DNA of 64,000 nucleotides, taken from positions 434,001 through 498,000 of the forward strand of contig CAWECY010000017.1 of NCBI GenBank assembly GCA_963807775.1, given 5' to 3'. The notes under the pieces are model-generated. The model worked only from the letters and a program-made list of their open reading frames with translations, made no database searches and was not told the DNA's origin. The translations under genes were made by a program, and so were the position numbers. Shown one piece after another: positions 17,570 to 28,666 of this stretch (positions are counted from its first letter, which is position 1; every line of letters begins with the position of its first letter). The stretch is from Bog-473 sp963807775 (GTDB lineage Bacteria; Actinomycetota; Acidimicrobiia; Acidimicrobiales; RAAP-2).

Positions 17570-19129
17570 GGTCTCCACGAACGTCTCCTACTTCGACAGT
17601 TCCGCGCGTTGCGTCCGGGGTCAATCGAAGATCAACGGGACTGAGTGCACCGGAACTGTCGTCCTGGGGATCTGAATCCAAAAGGATGACGGAGCGCAGG
17701 GAGATCCCCGCCTCATGCAGCATCTCCCGGCTGACCTCCATGCGGGTGAGGGTGGTTCGCCGCGAGGAGAGGATCATGACCGCGTCCGTCACCCACGGAG
17801 CGAGGTGCTCCGCACCGAACGCGGCGTCGAGCGAGGCCAGGACCAGAAGGGCATCGGCGTCATCAGGAGGTGGCTTCTCGGCCATCCGCAGTGGGTCTTC
17901 CGGCGCCACAAGCACCCTGACCGGAGGGCCGCCCGCTGCGGGAAGCTGGAACGTCTCCATCGACTCGGGCTTGGTGGTGAGGCCGAGGATCGAGGCGAGA
18001 GGTCTATTGTCGGCGACGTCGACCACGACGACCCGGTGTCCCTCGGAGGACAAGGCGAGTGCCAAGGCACCGACCGCCAACGCCGTCGGCTCGGGAGTTC
18101 CGACTGCGACAACCGCCAACGCTGATCCGGGCGCGGATTCGAGATGGCCGCGCAGCCGACGTTCGATCATGCGCATGGTTGGGCTCGGCTCTCTCAGCCG
18201 CCGAGACAACCGACTCCTGCGCATCAGACGCGGACTGCGGTAGCGCTCGAGGCTCAACTCGACTGGCGCGCCGAGAGTCGCTGCTACGGTCGACCGATCA
18301 GGAGGCCTGGCTCGCGAAAGGAGCGCGCCGAAGATCACCGCCGCGAGCCCGATGGCGAGTCCCGCGACCAGTCCCGAAAGCGCGTCGATCAGAACGACCT
18401 TTTTGGTCGATACCGGAACCACCGCCGCAGGATCCAGAACATTGCTGGTCTTGTCGGTGAACTGCTCGATTCACGAGCGCTTGTTCGACCTGAGCCTGCA
18501 ACTGGGATACTTGTGACTCGTCCGCGCTTCGCTGGTTGACCAGGTCGATAAGTTGATTGTTCGATTGCGTGCCGGGCGTCGCACCAGAGAGGCCGTTGAT
18601 GTTGGCATTCAGTTTGTCGATCTCTTGTTGATGGAGGAGATCTGCGACTGAAGACCGCGGACGAGCCCGTCGGTCTGCAGGCCTGACTCTCTGGCCTGGA
18701 CAGCGAGGAACGCCTTAGCCACGGCCCTGGCGCCGGAAACGGCCTCGGACCGGGACGATCCGCTGAACGTGATCGACATGATGTTGTCGCTCAGCGACAT
18801 GCCGGTGTAGTGAGAGAGCAACGTGTGCGGAGTTACGTTGAGTCCGCCTGCTGTGACCGCTTCTGGGCAACCACCTCAGTCTGGAGGAGAGAGACATTGT
18901 TGGCCATCGCTTGCGCCGCGTCCGCTCCAGTGGGTGCGGTCAGATAAAGATCGGTTACAGCCGTGTACTTGCGGGGAATCCCACGTAGAGACACGCACCC
19001 GCGAGCAAGACCCACAAGACCGGTCATCAGCCAAACCCGCCGCTTGCGCCATATCGTCGCCAGCAACGTGCGAAGACCGATCATCGGACCCAGGACCGGG
19101 TCGTCGTTGGACATCGTCGCCTCCATCAT
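17570..19129 (-). pseudogene. Wzz-type chain-length/BY-kinase-like protein, frameshifted as sequenced
   Basis: It begins near ATG 19129/19114 with a cytoplasmic stretch and a membrane helix (RVWLMTGLVGLARGCVSL). The periplasmic chain-length region follows (YTAVTDLYLTAPTG; DNIMSITFSGSSRSEAVSGA; coiled NQRSADESQVSQLQAQVEQ), then helix 2 (LSGLVAGLAIGLAAVIFGAL), then a cytoplasmic ATPase-like domain. In that domain the P-loop place reads VAVGTPEPTALAVGALA, without the Walker A GKT/S, although VVVVDVADNRPL resembles the Walker A' strand. It is therefore likely a non-phosphorylating scaffold. Frame changes fall near 18830, 18620 and 18480, and the stop is lost near the Wzy start. It sets polymer length with the Wzy-like protein next door. 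Confidence 0.6.
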
Positions 19130-19199
19130 GTCTCTCGGCCGGAATGGTCGTCCCGGCCAAGTGCTGGCCTCGCTTGTGATTCTCCCTTGGTGAGCCAGC

Positions 19200-20727
19200 T
19201 CAGCGATCACCGCCATCGGCACCTGCACGCGAAGGCAGTAGACGAACTGTGTCGTTCTTCATGAAGCCGGTCGTGTTGTCGGACGGATCGGGGTTCACCA
19301 CCACAACGCCCTCGAGAACCAGCCCACTGTCTGTGGCTTGCAGTGCGAGCTGTGCGAGTTCCTCATCCGTGACGACGTTCGCAGAGATCGACAACAGGTT
19401 CACGGCGTCAGACCCGGTCAGAATCGTCGAGTTTCCATGGAAGACCACGAGTGAGACGATGAGCTCAGGCGGATCTTGGCCTGCGTCGTTCAGCCCGAGG
19501 GTGAGTGGCAACCCTCGATGGACCAGCTCGGCCGCGGCCAACGCTGCCCGCAAGGACGTGAGCGAACGGTCCTCGGATTTCGGGGCCTCTGGCAGAAGAA
19601 CGGTCGATATCCCAGAGGCGGCCGCGTGCAGCGCCAGTCGGGGACCGGTGGTCAAGGGCCGGTGAGTCGCCGGCAAACGAGATCACTCGGACGGCCCGTC
19701 GTGGGCGGCCGCTATTCGGAAGAGTGTGGAGCACATGTCGAAGAGACCATTCAGTTGGTGGCCCGCGGTGGTCCCTCGAGAAGGTCACGCCATGCCGAAA
19801 CGGTGCTGCATCTCGGTGCATCGAGCGAGGCGATTACTGGGGCACCTGCCGTACGCGCAATCTCATCTCGGAGGCGCAAGCGATGCCCACGTTGGAGACG
19901 AATGAGCACGAACGCCGCACTACCTAACAATCCGAACGCAAACGCAATGATCCCTGCTTCGATGGGGAGCACGTATCTGGAGGCTGGTTGTGCAGTGGCC
20001 TTCTGAAGTACCCGCGTCGTGCTTGCCGTCGAACCACTCTCAAGTTGAGCGTTCGTGATCTGGTTCGTGACGCTGTTGAGTTGCAGCGAGACCTGATTCT
20101 GCTCGTTCCGAAGTGAGCCCAACAGATCGGTATCCTGTTGGCCGTGGCTAGATCCCGCACCCTCAGAGGTGATGCGGGCAGTCACAGTGTCGATCTGAGA
20201 CTGCAGATTTTGATCTGTTGGGTGAGCGGGTGGATTCGTGTCTGCAGCGCAGCCACCGAAGCTGTCGCAGAGAATCGCCTCCAATCGGCCGATGTAGTCG
20301 ACATAGCTCGCAGCTACGGCATTGGCCAACTGCGCTGCGTACCCACTCGCCGGAGCCTGAGCTTGGATCTGCAGGATCTGTCCACTGAGTGGCGTGACCG
20401 TCACGAGCTTTTTGACTCCGAGTGCCCCGAGTGGCGGCGACACCTTGGCACCAGCCGCAGCCAGGACCGGTGTGCTTTTTGCGATGACGGCTCGGTTTTG
20501 ATGCCGTTTCCCACCGCACCTGTGTTGCCTGTGTTGCCCGAGTTGCCTGAGTCGGATGCGGTGCTCGTTGGAAGGAGCACCAGGGCGACCGCCGTTTGAT
20601 TTGCCGGCCTGAGCAGTCCGTACACGAACCCACCGAGTCCGCAGAGGGCCGCCACGATAATGACCAGCAGACGGCGTCGCCAGATCTCCTGAAGCGATGC
20701 ACGCAAGTTGAGAGGCTGTTCGTTCAC
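19200..20727 (-). pseudogene. Second Wzz-type chain-length protein, frameshifted as sequenced
   Basis: GTG 20727 overlaps the regulator stop (GTGA), so the two are translationally coupled. Helix 1 (RLLVIIVAALCGLGGFVYGLL) is followed by a Gly/Asn-rich segment. In the next frame come a periplasmic Wzz body with LSGQILQIQAQAPASGYAA and the coiled NEQNQVSLQLNSVTNQI, and helix 2 (AGIIAFAFGLLGSAAFVLI). A cytoplasmic domain then reads VISFAGDSPALTTGPRLALHAAASGISTVLLP in pieces across two frames. As in its neighbour, the nucleotide-binding loop lacks a Walker A lysine. Frame changes lie near 20480, 19760 and 19670. Two Wzz-like proteins in tandem may form a mixed oligomer; that is inference. Confidence 0.6.
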
Positions 20728-21461
20728 TTGCTATTCACCGAAGACTTGATTACTGGAGATGCCAAGTCAGACTGGTTGGTACCGCGAGCGATATCGATGT
20801 GGGCCAAGTACGTGGCGATTTGTGCACGATTGTGGAGATCGAGCTTGCGGTAGAGACGACTCACGTAGTTGCGCACGGTCTTCTGACCGAGTTGGAGTTC
20901 TACGGCGATCTCCGCGTTGCTGGCGCCTTGAGCCACCATCCTGAGTACGGCTGACTCCCGTGGCGTCAGATCGTTAGAAGCATCTTGACCTAGTATCCAT
21001 CGGGCCGCCTCCCTGGAGAGAACCTGATCACCCAAATGAATAGAGCGGACCGCTGCCCTGATGGCTTCTGGGGAAGTGTCCTTCAGGAGTACGCCGGAAG
21101 CACCCGCGACCATGGCTGGGCGGACGCGCCAGTCGGGATTCGATGTCAAGACCAGCGTCCTTGTGTTTGAGCATTCAGAAGCAAGTAACCGCACGAGATC
21201 GATGCCGTCGACTCGCGAGAGTTCCAGATCTATCAGGACAACGTCGGCGGACATGGCCGTGCAGAGCCCGAGCAGATCAGGGTCGCCGTCGGAGATAGCG
21301 ACGACGTCCAGATCTTCGTCCTCGTCGAGAACTCGGGCCAAACCGAATCCGAAGAGCCGTTCAGCTGCAACCACGATGACCGAGATCTTGGAAATGGCGA
21401 TCGTAGAGGCATCCGAGGACGTAGTTCCCTTGAGAGGCAGGAGTGGGTCGCTGTTGAACAC
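20724..21461 (-). CDS. LuxR/NarL-type response regulator
   Basis: A 245-residue regulator: a receiver-like domain (VIVVAAERLFGFGLARVL through VLIDLELSRVDGIDLV, then LVLTSNPD and GVLLKDTSPE) followed by a C-terminal LuxR helix-turn-helix (LTPRESAVLRMVAQGASNAE, QKTVRNYVSRLYRKL). The phosphoacceptor aspartate is present in LIDLE, but the upstream acidic pair is replaced by Ala-Glu, so phosphorylation may be weak or absent. The start is GTG 21461; upstream residues in the same frame lack similarity. It heads the minus-strand polysaccharide set and overlaps its first gene, so it probably regulates that operon. Confidence 0.8.
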   Translation of the reverse strand: MFNSDPLLPLKGTTSSDASTIAISKISVIVVAAERLFGFGLARVLDEDEDLDVVAISDGDPDLLGLCTAMSADVVLIDLELSRVDGIDLVRLLASECSNTRTLVLTSNPDWRVRPAMVAGASGVLLKDTSPEAIRAAVRSIHLGDQVLSREAARWILGQDASNDLTPRESAVLRMVAQGASNAEIAVELQLGQKTVRNYVSRLYRKLDLHNRAQIATYLAHIDIARGTNQSDLASPVIKSSVNSK

Positions 21462-21843
21462 GTCGATGGGTCCCGAGGTCGGTACGATGGGTCTTAGGTA
21501 GGGCGGGCGAGATGGTTTCCCACGACGCCCTCTGGAGTGGACGCTTATACAGAGTTCCGAGAGTGGCGGAAGATACGGCCGTATGGGACAAGGCCCACCA
21601 ATACTCAGGACTGTCCCATGGTCCGGAGGTGGTCGGTCACGGATCAGTCGAGGCGAGACCCAGTTGGAGCAATTGGCCTGATCAGGAGGTTTTCCGACCG
21701 GCTGTTGCTCCCTGTATCTTCCTGGAGGCCAGGTGCTCTGTCTTAGCGGAAGTCCAGCGTGAAGGCGCCTGCACCCCTCACCTGACGTCCATGACGCGCA
21801 CCCAGCGAGTGCATTACTCCGCCAACCGAGACGAGTAACGAGG
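21462..21843. other. Divergent promoter region, regulator and flippase
   Basis: These 382 bp lie between the minus-strand regulator operon and the plus-strand flippase. No gene is supported. It should contain both promoters and probably the operator of the LuxR-type protein, but no clear -35/-10 pair stood out. Confidence 0.4.
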
Positions 21844-23148
21844 TTGTCTCCCATCCGATTCGGACCGCGACGGCTCCTCCGCACTAGTGCGAGGACCCGC
21901 GCCTTGACGACGCTAGCCGACCAGTGTGTGGCGTCGGCATCTAATTTTGCGGTGGGGATCGTCGTGGCGCGAATCAGCGGTCCCGCCGGTCTGGGGGCCT
22001 TTGCTCTGGCCTACTCGGTCTGGATCCTGGTGACCTTGCTTCATCGGTCGATGATCACCGACCCGATGATGATCTCTGGTGACCTACGCGGGGATCAGAA
22101 AGACGCATTTATTCGGCGGGGGTTTGCCGCAGATGTCACGCTGGGTGTGATGGCCGCGTGCGTCATCGCCGCCGTTGGTATGGCTCTCATCGTTGTCGGT
22201 GTGCATACTTTCGGAGTCGGCCTGCTATCGCTAGCTCCTTGGATACTCGTGCTCGATCTACAGGACTACTGGCGACAGATCGGCTTCTTCCAGGGGACTC
22301 CGAAGAAGTCGCTCATGAACGACATCGTGTTCAACACCGTACAGGCACTGGCGTTTGTGGCGGTCTTCCTGGCGGGCCTGCACTCGGTGTTCGCGGTTGT
22401 CTCGGCCTGGGGTTTGGGAGCGGCGGTTGCGGCTCTCTACGGGCTTCGGCAATTCTCTGTCCGCCCCTCGCTACGGGGAGGACGGGCCTATCTCTGGTCC
22501 CGCTGGCAACTGAGTCGGTGGTTGGCTGGCGAACGTACGGCCTCTTGGGGGGGCAGCCAACTCTATCTGATCCTGGCAGGCGCACTGTTGGGTCCTACTG
22601 CCCTCGGAGGCGTGAAAGCGGCACAGGGACTGATGGCCGGACCCACAAATGTGTTCGTCGGTGCCGCAGGGAGCTTTGGTCTACCTGAAGCTAGCCGAGC
22701 GCTCGCCGAGCGCGGCAGAACGGGCCTAATCCGGGTCTCCCGATTCGTGACAGCCGCAGGGGTCGCAGGCGCTGCCTCATGTGGGATCGCAGTCCTTGTT
22801 GCGGCACCCGCCCTCCTCAAACTGCTCTACGGGCCCGCGTTCGTCGCCTATGCGCCGGCCGCACGGATCTTCGCAGTCTCCGTGATGGTCGGGGCGTTCA
22901 CCACCGGACCGATTCTCACCCTCATGACCACACGCCGATTGCGGCCACTCTTTCTTCTTCAGCTGGAGAGGGTGGCTTTCTCAGTTGTGGCCGTATGTGT
23001 GCTGTCCGCCCTCTACGGGGTAACCGGGGTAGCGGCAGCGGACTTGCTCACTAGTACGGTAAGCCTTGCCATCATTCTGTTCCTGCAGTCGCGTGCTCGT
23101 CGATCGATCGAGGAAGTGCAGCCACTCCCAGCCATAGCATCGGGTTGA
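21844..23148 (+). CDS. Polysaccharide flippase (Wzx/MATE-like)
   Basis: A 434-residue membrane protein with about twelve hydrophobic segments, for example FAVGIVVARISGPAGLGAFA near the N-terminus, VMAACVIAAVGMALIVVGV, and the C-terminal LLTSTVSLAIILFLQ. The early GPAGLGAFALAYS pattern is typical of polysaccharide export flippases of the MOP superfamily. It would turn lipid-linked repeat units across the membrane before Wzy acts. The frame begins at TTG 21844; the AGG before it is too close for a good ribosome site, so the exact start is uncertain. The frame is intact. Confidence 0.85.
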   Translation: MSPIRFGPRRLLRTSARTRALTTLADQCVASASNFAVGIVVARISGPAGLGAFALAYSVWILVTLLHRSMITDPMMISGDLRGDQKDAFIRRGFAADVTLGVMAACVIAAVGMALIVVGVHTFGVGLLSLAPWILVLDLQDYWRQIGFFQGTPKKSLMNDIVFNTVQALAFVAVFLAGLHSVFAVVSAWGLGAAVAALYGLRQFSVRPSLRGGRAYLWSRWQLSRWLAGERTASWGGSQLYLILAGALLGPTALGGVKAAQGLMAGPTNVFVGAAGSFGLPEASRALAERGRTGLIRVSRFVTAAGVAGAASCGIAVLVAAPALLKLLYGPAFVAYAPAARIFAVSVMVGAFTTGPILTLMTTRRLRPLFLLQLERVAFSVVAVCVLSALYGVTGVAAADLLTSTVSLAIILFLQSRARRSIEEVQPLPAIASG

Positions 23149-23227
23149 TGCCCCGCTTCACGGCGGCGAGCACCCTAGGCACCGGGGTCCCGAAGCTGGC
23201 CCAGGGACCTGGGCCCGAATCGCGTGC

Positions 23228-24959
23228 TCAAAGGGCACCCTCTTTTACAGGAACGGCTTCTGGCTCTTTGCAACCGAATCGTATTCGAACGTGCTCGGTC
23301 ACCAGATCCTGGACCTCGAGACGCTGGCGTGCGATCAGAAGGCCATGCTCCAACTCGGGCAGATACGCCAAACGAAGTCGACCCCGGTGCTCGAGCCGGT
23401 TGAGCAGGCGGGAAGAGGCGCCGTACCGGATCGGTCTGTACGACCCCTCGCCACACACAATCAGGACATCGGAGCCGACTGCATCCAGTTCTGGAAGCCA
23501 GGCCGCACTTCGCTGTCGCGACGCAGTCCTCCACACCTTTGCCCGCCAGGCTAAGCCCGGGAACGTCCGGCGGACAGCGGACCAAGGGCGAATCGCTTCG
23601 GAACCGTTCTTGGAGCCGGCTCGAGCCCATCACTACGCGCCGGCGGGGATCCACCGACCTTCCCTCGCGCATCTCAGGTGGCATGAACGAGATGGTGGGG
23701 TTGATCGCAACCACGCCTCTGGGTGTCAGGTGGAAGGCGCTGTCGATGGCCTGATAACCCGATGCGCAGAGGCCGACGAGGATGACGTCGGATGGGTCGG
23801 AGGGAGAGCACCATCGGGCGACCTCTTCCACGTCATCGAAGGCTTCCGGTGCACACCACTCGAAGTCTCGTTGCTCGTTGTGGCGCAGAGGGCTGTCACC
23901 CAGCCCGCTGAAGTCGATGCGGATCGAACGCAGCCCTGTCTCGGCCCACGTCCGGGCTAGGTCAACCCATGTCCGAGCAGGCCCGACCCGATGGCCGTTG
24001 GCAACGCTGAGAAAGATCGCTGTCGGGCCAGCATTGCGCCCAGGCGACTCGGCCACGATTCCGAAGAGGCCGGTATCGCCGACCCACACTGGCGTCTCGA
24101 CCACGCTCGAACGGCCACTCGGCCCGGGAATGGACGTGGGCCCGGTCCAGCCGGGCACCGAAATGGGCTGAGGCTCATGCTGGGCGTGGGCGCCGACCCA
24201 CTTGACGATCCGATCCACCGCCTCTCTTGGGACGGCCATGTTCGAAACGTCATCGATCAGGCGTGAATGTCCGATCGCCTCCCCCCACTCAACGAGGTCG
24301 CCGCGCAATGCATTCTGAAGGCAGGCGGCGTCTCGGTCTGGGCGTACGAGAACCAGCATCCGGGCTTGGCTCTCGCGCAGATTCGACAGATCCAAATTAC
24401 GTAGGTCTGCAGCGGTGAGGGCGTCGAACAATATGCCGGGGGCGTCAACAGAGCCATCCGTTGTCGTCGTCGACACATTGAAGGACAAGGCGCTTAGCGC
24501 CCTTTGGCGAGAAAGATAGGCCTTGCCGCTGGGTTCCGGATCCCATAGCACGAGTCCGTCGATATTCCCGTCGTCCTCGCCGACCAGAGCCGCGAGGGTG
24601 GCTCCCAGCCCCATGCCGACAATGAAGACCGATCCAACACCAGATGCTCGCATGGTGGCCACGGCTGCAGTAATGGAGTCGAGCCAACACCTGACCCCCT
24701 GCGGTTCATTGCCCGTCCCTGCCGAGTCCCCCGTGCCGTCGTAGTCGAACCGGAGCGTGCAAACGCCGCGCGCCGTCAGCTCGTCACCGAGGCACCGCAA
24801 TGTGTAGTGGGCGTGCAGGTAGTCGCGGCCGAATGGAGGGCATACAACAACTCCGGCCCGAGCGGATCCTGATTCCGGGACGTGAAACATCCCAAACAAT
24901 GGCCGCTCCCCCGATCCGAACCAGATCGGCTTGACTTCCGTTGAACGGCGTGATCGCAT
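23228..24959 (-). CDS. Tandem alpha/beta-hydrolase protein (one frameshift)
   Basis: About 575 residues with two alpha/beta-hydrolase domains. Domain 1 (about 1-270) begins GMFHVPESGSARAGVVVCPP, with oxyanion-type LRFDYDGTGDS and the nucleophile elbow FIVGMGLGAT. That elbow reads G-M-G-L-G, so the serine is missing. Domain 2 (from about 300) has IRIDFSGLGDSP and the elbow VGLCASGYQA, with cysteine at the nucleophile position, as in hydrolases tied to exosortase/polysaccharide loci. Near 23560 the frame breaks; the C-terminal part (LIVCGEGSYRP...LPELEHGLL, with the late Asp/His region) continues in another frame to the stop at 23228. It is probably an acyl-handling enzyme; the substrate is unknown. 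Confidence 0.7.
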
Positions 24960-25576
24960 CCCACCACCCGAGCTTGACTTCGTGCCATCCGACGGTGTGT
25001 TCCCTGTCAGCGGCCCCGCTCCAACGTTAGCCGTCGGTTGAGCCGACGGACTCGCGAAGTACCTTCATCAGGTCCCGTGTCGTTCCTTCCCAGGAACACT
25101 CCATATTGATGTAAGGAGAGCTGTCGGCCGAATTTGATACATTCGTCCGTGCGCTCGAGCCGTAGGCGAGGGGTATCCTCACAGGTGAGGCCCAGCCGAT
25201 GTGGACCCGAGTCTCAGTCCCGGTGACGGACCACTCGTACGTTTGACGGCATGCCGGACGGGGGCTGTCACAAACGGATCAAACCGCGTCAAATTGGCTG
25301 ACCCGTACCGTCGCCCGGGGCACCAATTCTCTTGCGCGCAGTCGACGTGACATGCCCAAGCGGCAAGCCTGGACGCCGCAGAGACACTTGTCACAAGAAT
25401 CCGCCAAACTCTTGGCCGTGAATGGTCAAATGTGATGGCCGCCAGTGGTCATATCTCAATGGCCATTAACACAGGTTGTCGCTTGCCGATCTTCCCTGTG
25501 CCCACGCAACAGCAAGGTCGTGCTCGGTGACAAGCCGCAATAGCGGTTGGTCTCGCCCGGTATAGTCCCCACCTTC
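24960..25576. other. Divergent intergenic region, no gene seen
   Basis: A 617-bp gap between the minus-strand hydrolase and the plus-strand GT61 gene. Short frames lack motifs. It should carry promoters for both neighbours. I saw no riboswitch core, tRNA or strong hairpin. Confidence 0.4.
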
Positions 25577-26791
25577 ATGGGTATGCAGCAAATCCGCTCG
25601 CGGATGCCTCTGCCAATTCGCCGACTTCACCGCAACGTCCACATAAGGGTGTGGGACGGCCTTGCGGCTCTGCAATCGTCCAAGTCGTTGGAATCGAGTT
25701 TCAAGCTCTGGACTTCGCCGGCCGATGCATCCCGCAGGGCACCCGATTCTCCCCTGAAACCATACCTGTGTCAGCTTCAGCGGGACGTGCTTATCGAGCC
25801 ACGATCTGGATACGTCGTCGCCGACTATGGCCTGCTCATCGAGACCTCCGTCAGCAATGCCTATGTGGCGCGGGCGCCGGACCCGCTCCTGAGAACAGTT
25901 TTTGGTCTTCCCTCTCCGCTGAGCTACTTCATTGCCAGGATCCTTGGGCGTTACCGCTCGGACCTTGAGTCGGTTATAGCGCTGGCCACTGCCTGGCCCC
26001 AAAACTACTTTCACTTCTACCGCGACTTCTTGCCGAAGATCCTGCTTTTGGAAGAGGCGAACATCGACCCGGCCCTTCCAGTGATAGTGCCGGACGAGCT
26101 ATTCGAGCAACCGTTCTTCCGAGAGGCGATCCAGTCGAAGCGGTTGTCCCGATGGAACTTCATGTCGCCCCGGGGTCAATTCATCAAAAGCAAGAGCGTT
26201 GTGTTCTGCTCCGCCAACCAGTTCTTCCTGCACGACCGCTCCGTCTCGCCGGAATCCGAACTTCTGAGTCAGGCCTCAGCTGGGACCAGGTTTCTGGAGT
26301 CCCCCGGCGAGGTCCTCGCCCTCCTGGACCTCGACGAGGGTCGTCTACAGACGAGTGCGGAGCGACGGATCTTTCTCACCCGCTCGGCGGGGCGGGGAAG
26401 GGCCCTCACCAACTTCGAAGAAATCGAGGCGCTCCTGCGCGAGTGGAACTTCGAGATCGTCGACACGGACGGGATGTCTCTCCACGAGCAGGCGCAACTC
26501 TTCCGTGAATCCCGGTACGTGATCGGGATTCACGGAGCCGGACTCACCAACATCATCCATGCCTACGACCACGATCTGAGCCTGCTGCAACTTCGCCATC
26601 CCGGCGAAGAGCACCTGATCACCGACTACGCCGTGATGTGCCATTCATTCGGATTCGCCCATCAGGAGATCTTTGGCACCTTAGACCAGCGAGACCTGGA
26701 TGCGCCCCGGCTCGCGGGGCGCTTCAGCATCGACGTAGCCGTCCTTCGGGCTGCCATCGACAGGATGCTCGTTCCACTGCCGTCCGACTGA
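25577..26791 (+). CDS. Glycosyltransferase family 61 protein
   Basis: A protein of about 404 residues with the GT61 (DUF563) signature. A HFYRDFLPKILLLEE segment is followed by LPVIVPDE, then RRIFLTRSAGRGRALTNFEE (the arginine-rich donor-site strand), EIVDTDGMSLHEQAQLF and VIGIHGAGLTNIIHA. The Gly-Ala-Gly-Leu stretch is the most conserved part of the family. GT61 enzymes add xylose or other sugars to polymers. Start ATG 25577 (or 25583) is the first ATG after a TTG-led extension; no strong ribosome site is visible. The frame is intact. Confidence 0.85.
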   Translation: MGMQQIRSRMPLPIRRLHRNVHIRVWDGLAALQSSKSLESSFKLWTSPADASRRAPDSPLKPYLCQLQRDVLIEPRSGYVVADYGLLIETSVSNAYVARAPDPLLRTVFGLPSPLSYFIARILGRYRSDLESVIALATAWPQNYFHFYRDFLPKILLLEEANIDPALPVIVPDELFEQPFFREAIQSKRLSRWNFMSPRGQFIKSKSVVFCSANQFFLHDRSVSPESELLSQASAGTRFLESPGEVLALLDLDEGRLQTSAERRIFLTRSAGRGRALTNFEEIEALLREWNFEIVDTDGMSLHEQAQLFRESRYVIGIHGAGLTNIIHAYDHDLSLLQLRHPGEEHLITDYAVMCHSFGFAHQEIFGTLDQRDLDAPRLAGRFSIDVAVLRAAIDRMLVPLPSD

Positions 26792-27145
26792 CACAGAGAA
26801 AACCCCAGACCGAGGGGCAATTCTGGACTACTACGTCGGATTGGCATTTGCGAGGGGCCAGCCGACCCGAGCGTGGAGTTCAAACTCCAACCCCTCTGGA
26901 CGGTCCAGGAGGCGGAGCCTGAGCCTCGAATTTCCCCCGCTCCAACCTGGTGGCTTCGGGGACCTTTAGTGGTGGTGCTCATCAGAGTGTGCTCAGGACC
27001 CGATGTCAGCTTGACGTTCAGCACTATACGCGAGGCGAGCCGATGAGACCAATGGACAAGTGCTCCTAAGTAAGCAAGCTATGTCGGACGGCACGCTGGC
27101 GCTCCGAACGATAGATGACAAGTAGAAGCCGCCCCGCTGGCATCT
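26792..27145. other. Convergent intergenic region
   Basis: 354 bp between two convergent glycosyltransferase genes. No gene is supported and no convincing terminator hairpin with a T-run was found. A weak CCCC/GGGG pairing near 26806-26817 is the only candidate. Confidence 0.35.
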
Positions 27146-28370
27146 TCATCGTCGCCGCCGTACCTCCGCAACCTCGCGATAGACGTCTAGGGTCGCTTCG
27201 GCGGTTGCACCCCAGGTGAACTGCCGAGCCCGACGGAGCCCCAGGGTTCGCAGAGTGTCCGCTCCAGGCAGCGATCGCATCCAGAATCGCTCGGGCCAGC
27301 GAGGCCGGGTCGTGAGGGTCTGCGAGCAGCGCCGCCTCACCAGCGATTTCGGGCATGGAGCTTATGTTGGATGTAACGACCGGACACGCACAGGCCATTG
27401 CCTCGAGGATCGGCAGCCCGAAGGTCTCGTTGAACGAAGGGTAGACGAGAAGGTCTGCTGCCTGATAGAAGAGGGCGGTCTCCTCGTGTGGGACTCCACC
27501 GACGAAGACTACGTCATCAGCGATGCCGAGCTCGGCAACCAGCGCGTGCAAATCAGCCACGTACTTCTCATCACGTAGGGGGCCTACCACAACCAGTTGA
27601 CGCCCTGCGAGTTCGTGTCGCGCCAGCCTCCATGCACGGAGCAGGCCGTCGCAGTTCTTGTAACGCCAGAGGGAGGATACGAACAGCACGAACGGCCGTG
27701 TGACTCCGTGCGATGCCACCAGCGCCCGAGCGGCATCGCGATCGCCAGGCCTAAAGATGTCGTGGTCGACTGCTTCGTAGATCAAGCTGACTTTTTGGGG
27801 ATCCACGTCCAGATATCGGTCGATTTCAGCACGCAAACTGTTGGAGTTAACGACGACGGCATCGGCCGTCCGGACCGAGCGCTGGTAGTTCAGACGGCGA
27901 TAGGTCCGAGGGCCGAAGCTGAGAGTCTCTGGAACCGTATACGCGTGCATGGTCTTCATGTGGATCACCAGCGACCGCGTCGGTTTGACCAGCGGAGCGA
28001 TGGCGGTGCTCAACAGGTCGATATTGCGGAGGGGAAGCCGAATAGGTGTGAACAGATGCTCGCTCGCCGTCCGCAAGACTCGATGCTCGTTCGACCAAGG
28101 AAAGGTGAGATATCGGACGGCCTCCCCGTCGATCGGGAAGTAGGTCCGCGTCGAGGGGCTCAGCATCAGGTGGAGCTCTTCGCCCGGTAGGAGGCGATTG
28201 GCCATCTCAGGCACAATGCGCGTCCAGCACCAATGGGCCCCCGACGGGTTTCGGGGATCCTCGGTGAGCAGGTTGATGGCTACACGCATAGGGGCATGGC
28301 CATGGGCGAACCCGGGAGGCCGGGGCGAGCCCACGTCTGAAGCAGTCGTGGCTCCCGTGGGGGTGGTCAT
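27146..28370 (-). CDS. Glycosyltransferase family 4 protein (one frameshift near the end)
   Basis: About 405 residues of a GT-B retaining glycosyltransferase. The acceptor half begins MRVAINLLTEDPRNPSGAHW. The donor half has VLFVSSLWRYKNCDGLLRAW, LVVVGPLRDEKY, VVFVGGVPHEETALFYQAAD and the EX7E-type site FNETFGLPILEAMACACPVV. Near 27270 the frame slips; the natural C-terminus (LRRARQFTWGATAEATLDVY...) continues in another frame to the stop at 27146. Start ATG 28370 has AAGAGGAG just upstream; ATG 28289 at MRVAIN is an alternative. It would extend the repeat unit at the cytoplasmic face. Confidence 0.8.
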
Positions 28371-28666
28371 CGCTCCTCTTCGCGTCCCAACACCTTCGCT
28401 GAGGACCATGTACCGTCGCCCGCCGGCCCAGATCCGTAGACCGAGGCACCGAGCAGCGGACTGATCCGTCCGAGTCCTCGCTCGCGCAGAAACGCCACAT
28501 CTGAAGGAGCAGATTTAGGCGAAACAGATACCTGAAGGGCAGGGAACGAGCGTGGAGGCCAGAGACTCGGTTGCCACAGCCGATGAAGGACCAACGCCGC
28601 CAAATTCCCAGGGTGTGACGTATTTTTACAGCTGAACCCCCCTCTGCTCTAGAGGTTTACTTTTGG
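28371..28666. other. Divergent promoter region, GT4 and metA
   Basis: About 300 bp separating the minus-strand GT4 from the plus-strand methionine genes. No gene is supported. It must hold both promoters; a clear consensus pair was not found. Confidence 0.35.
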
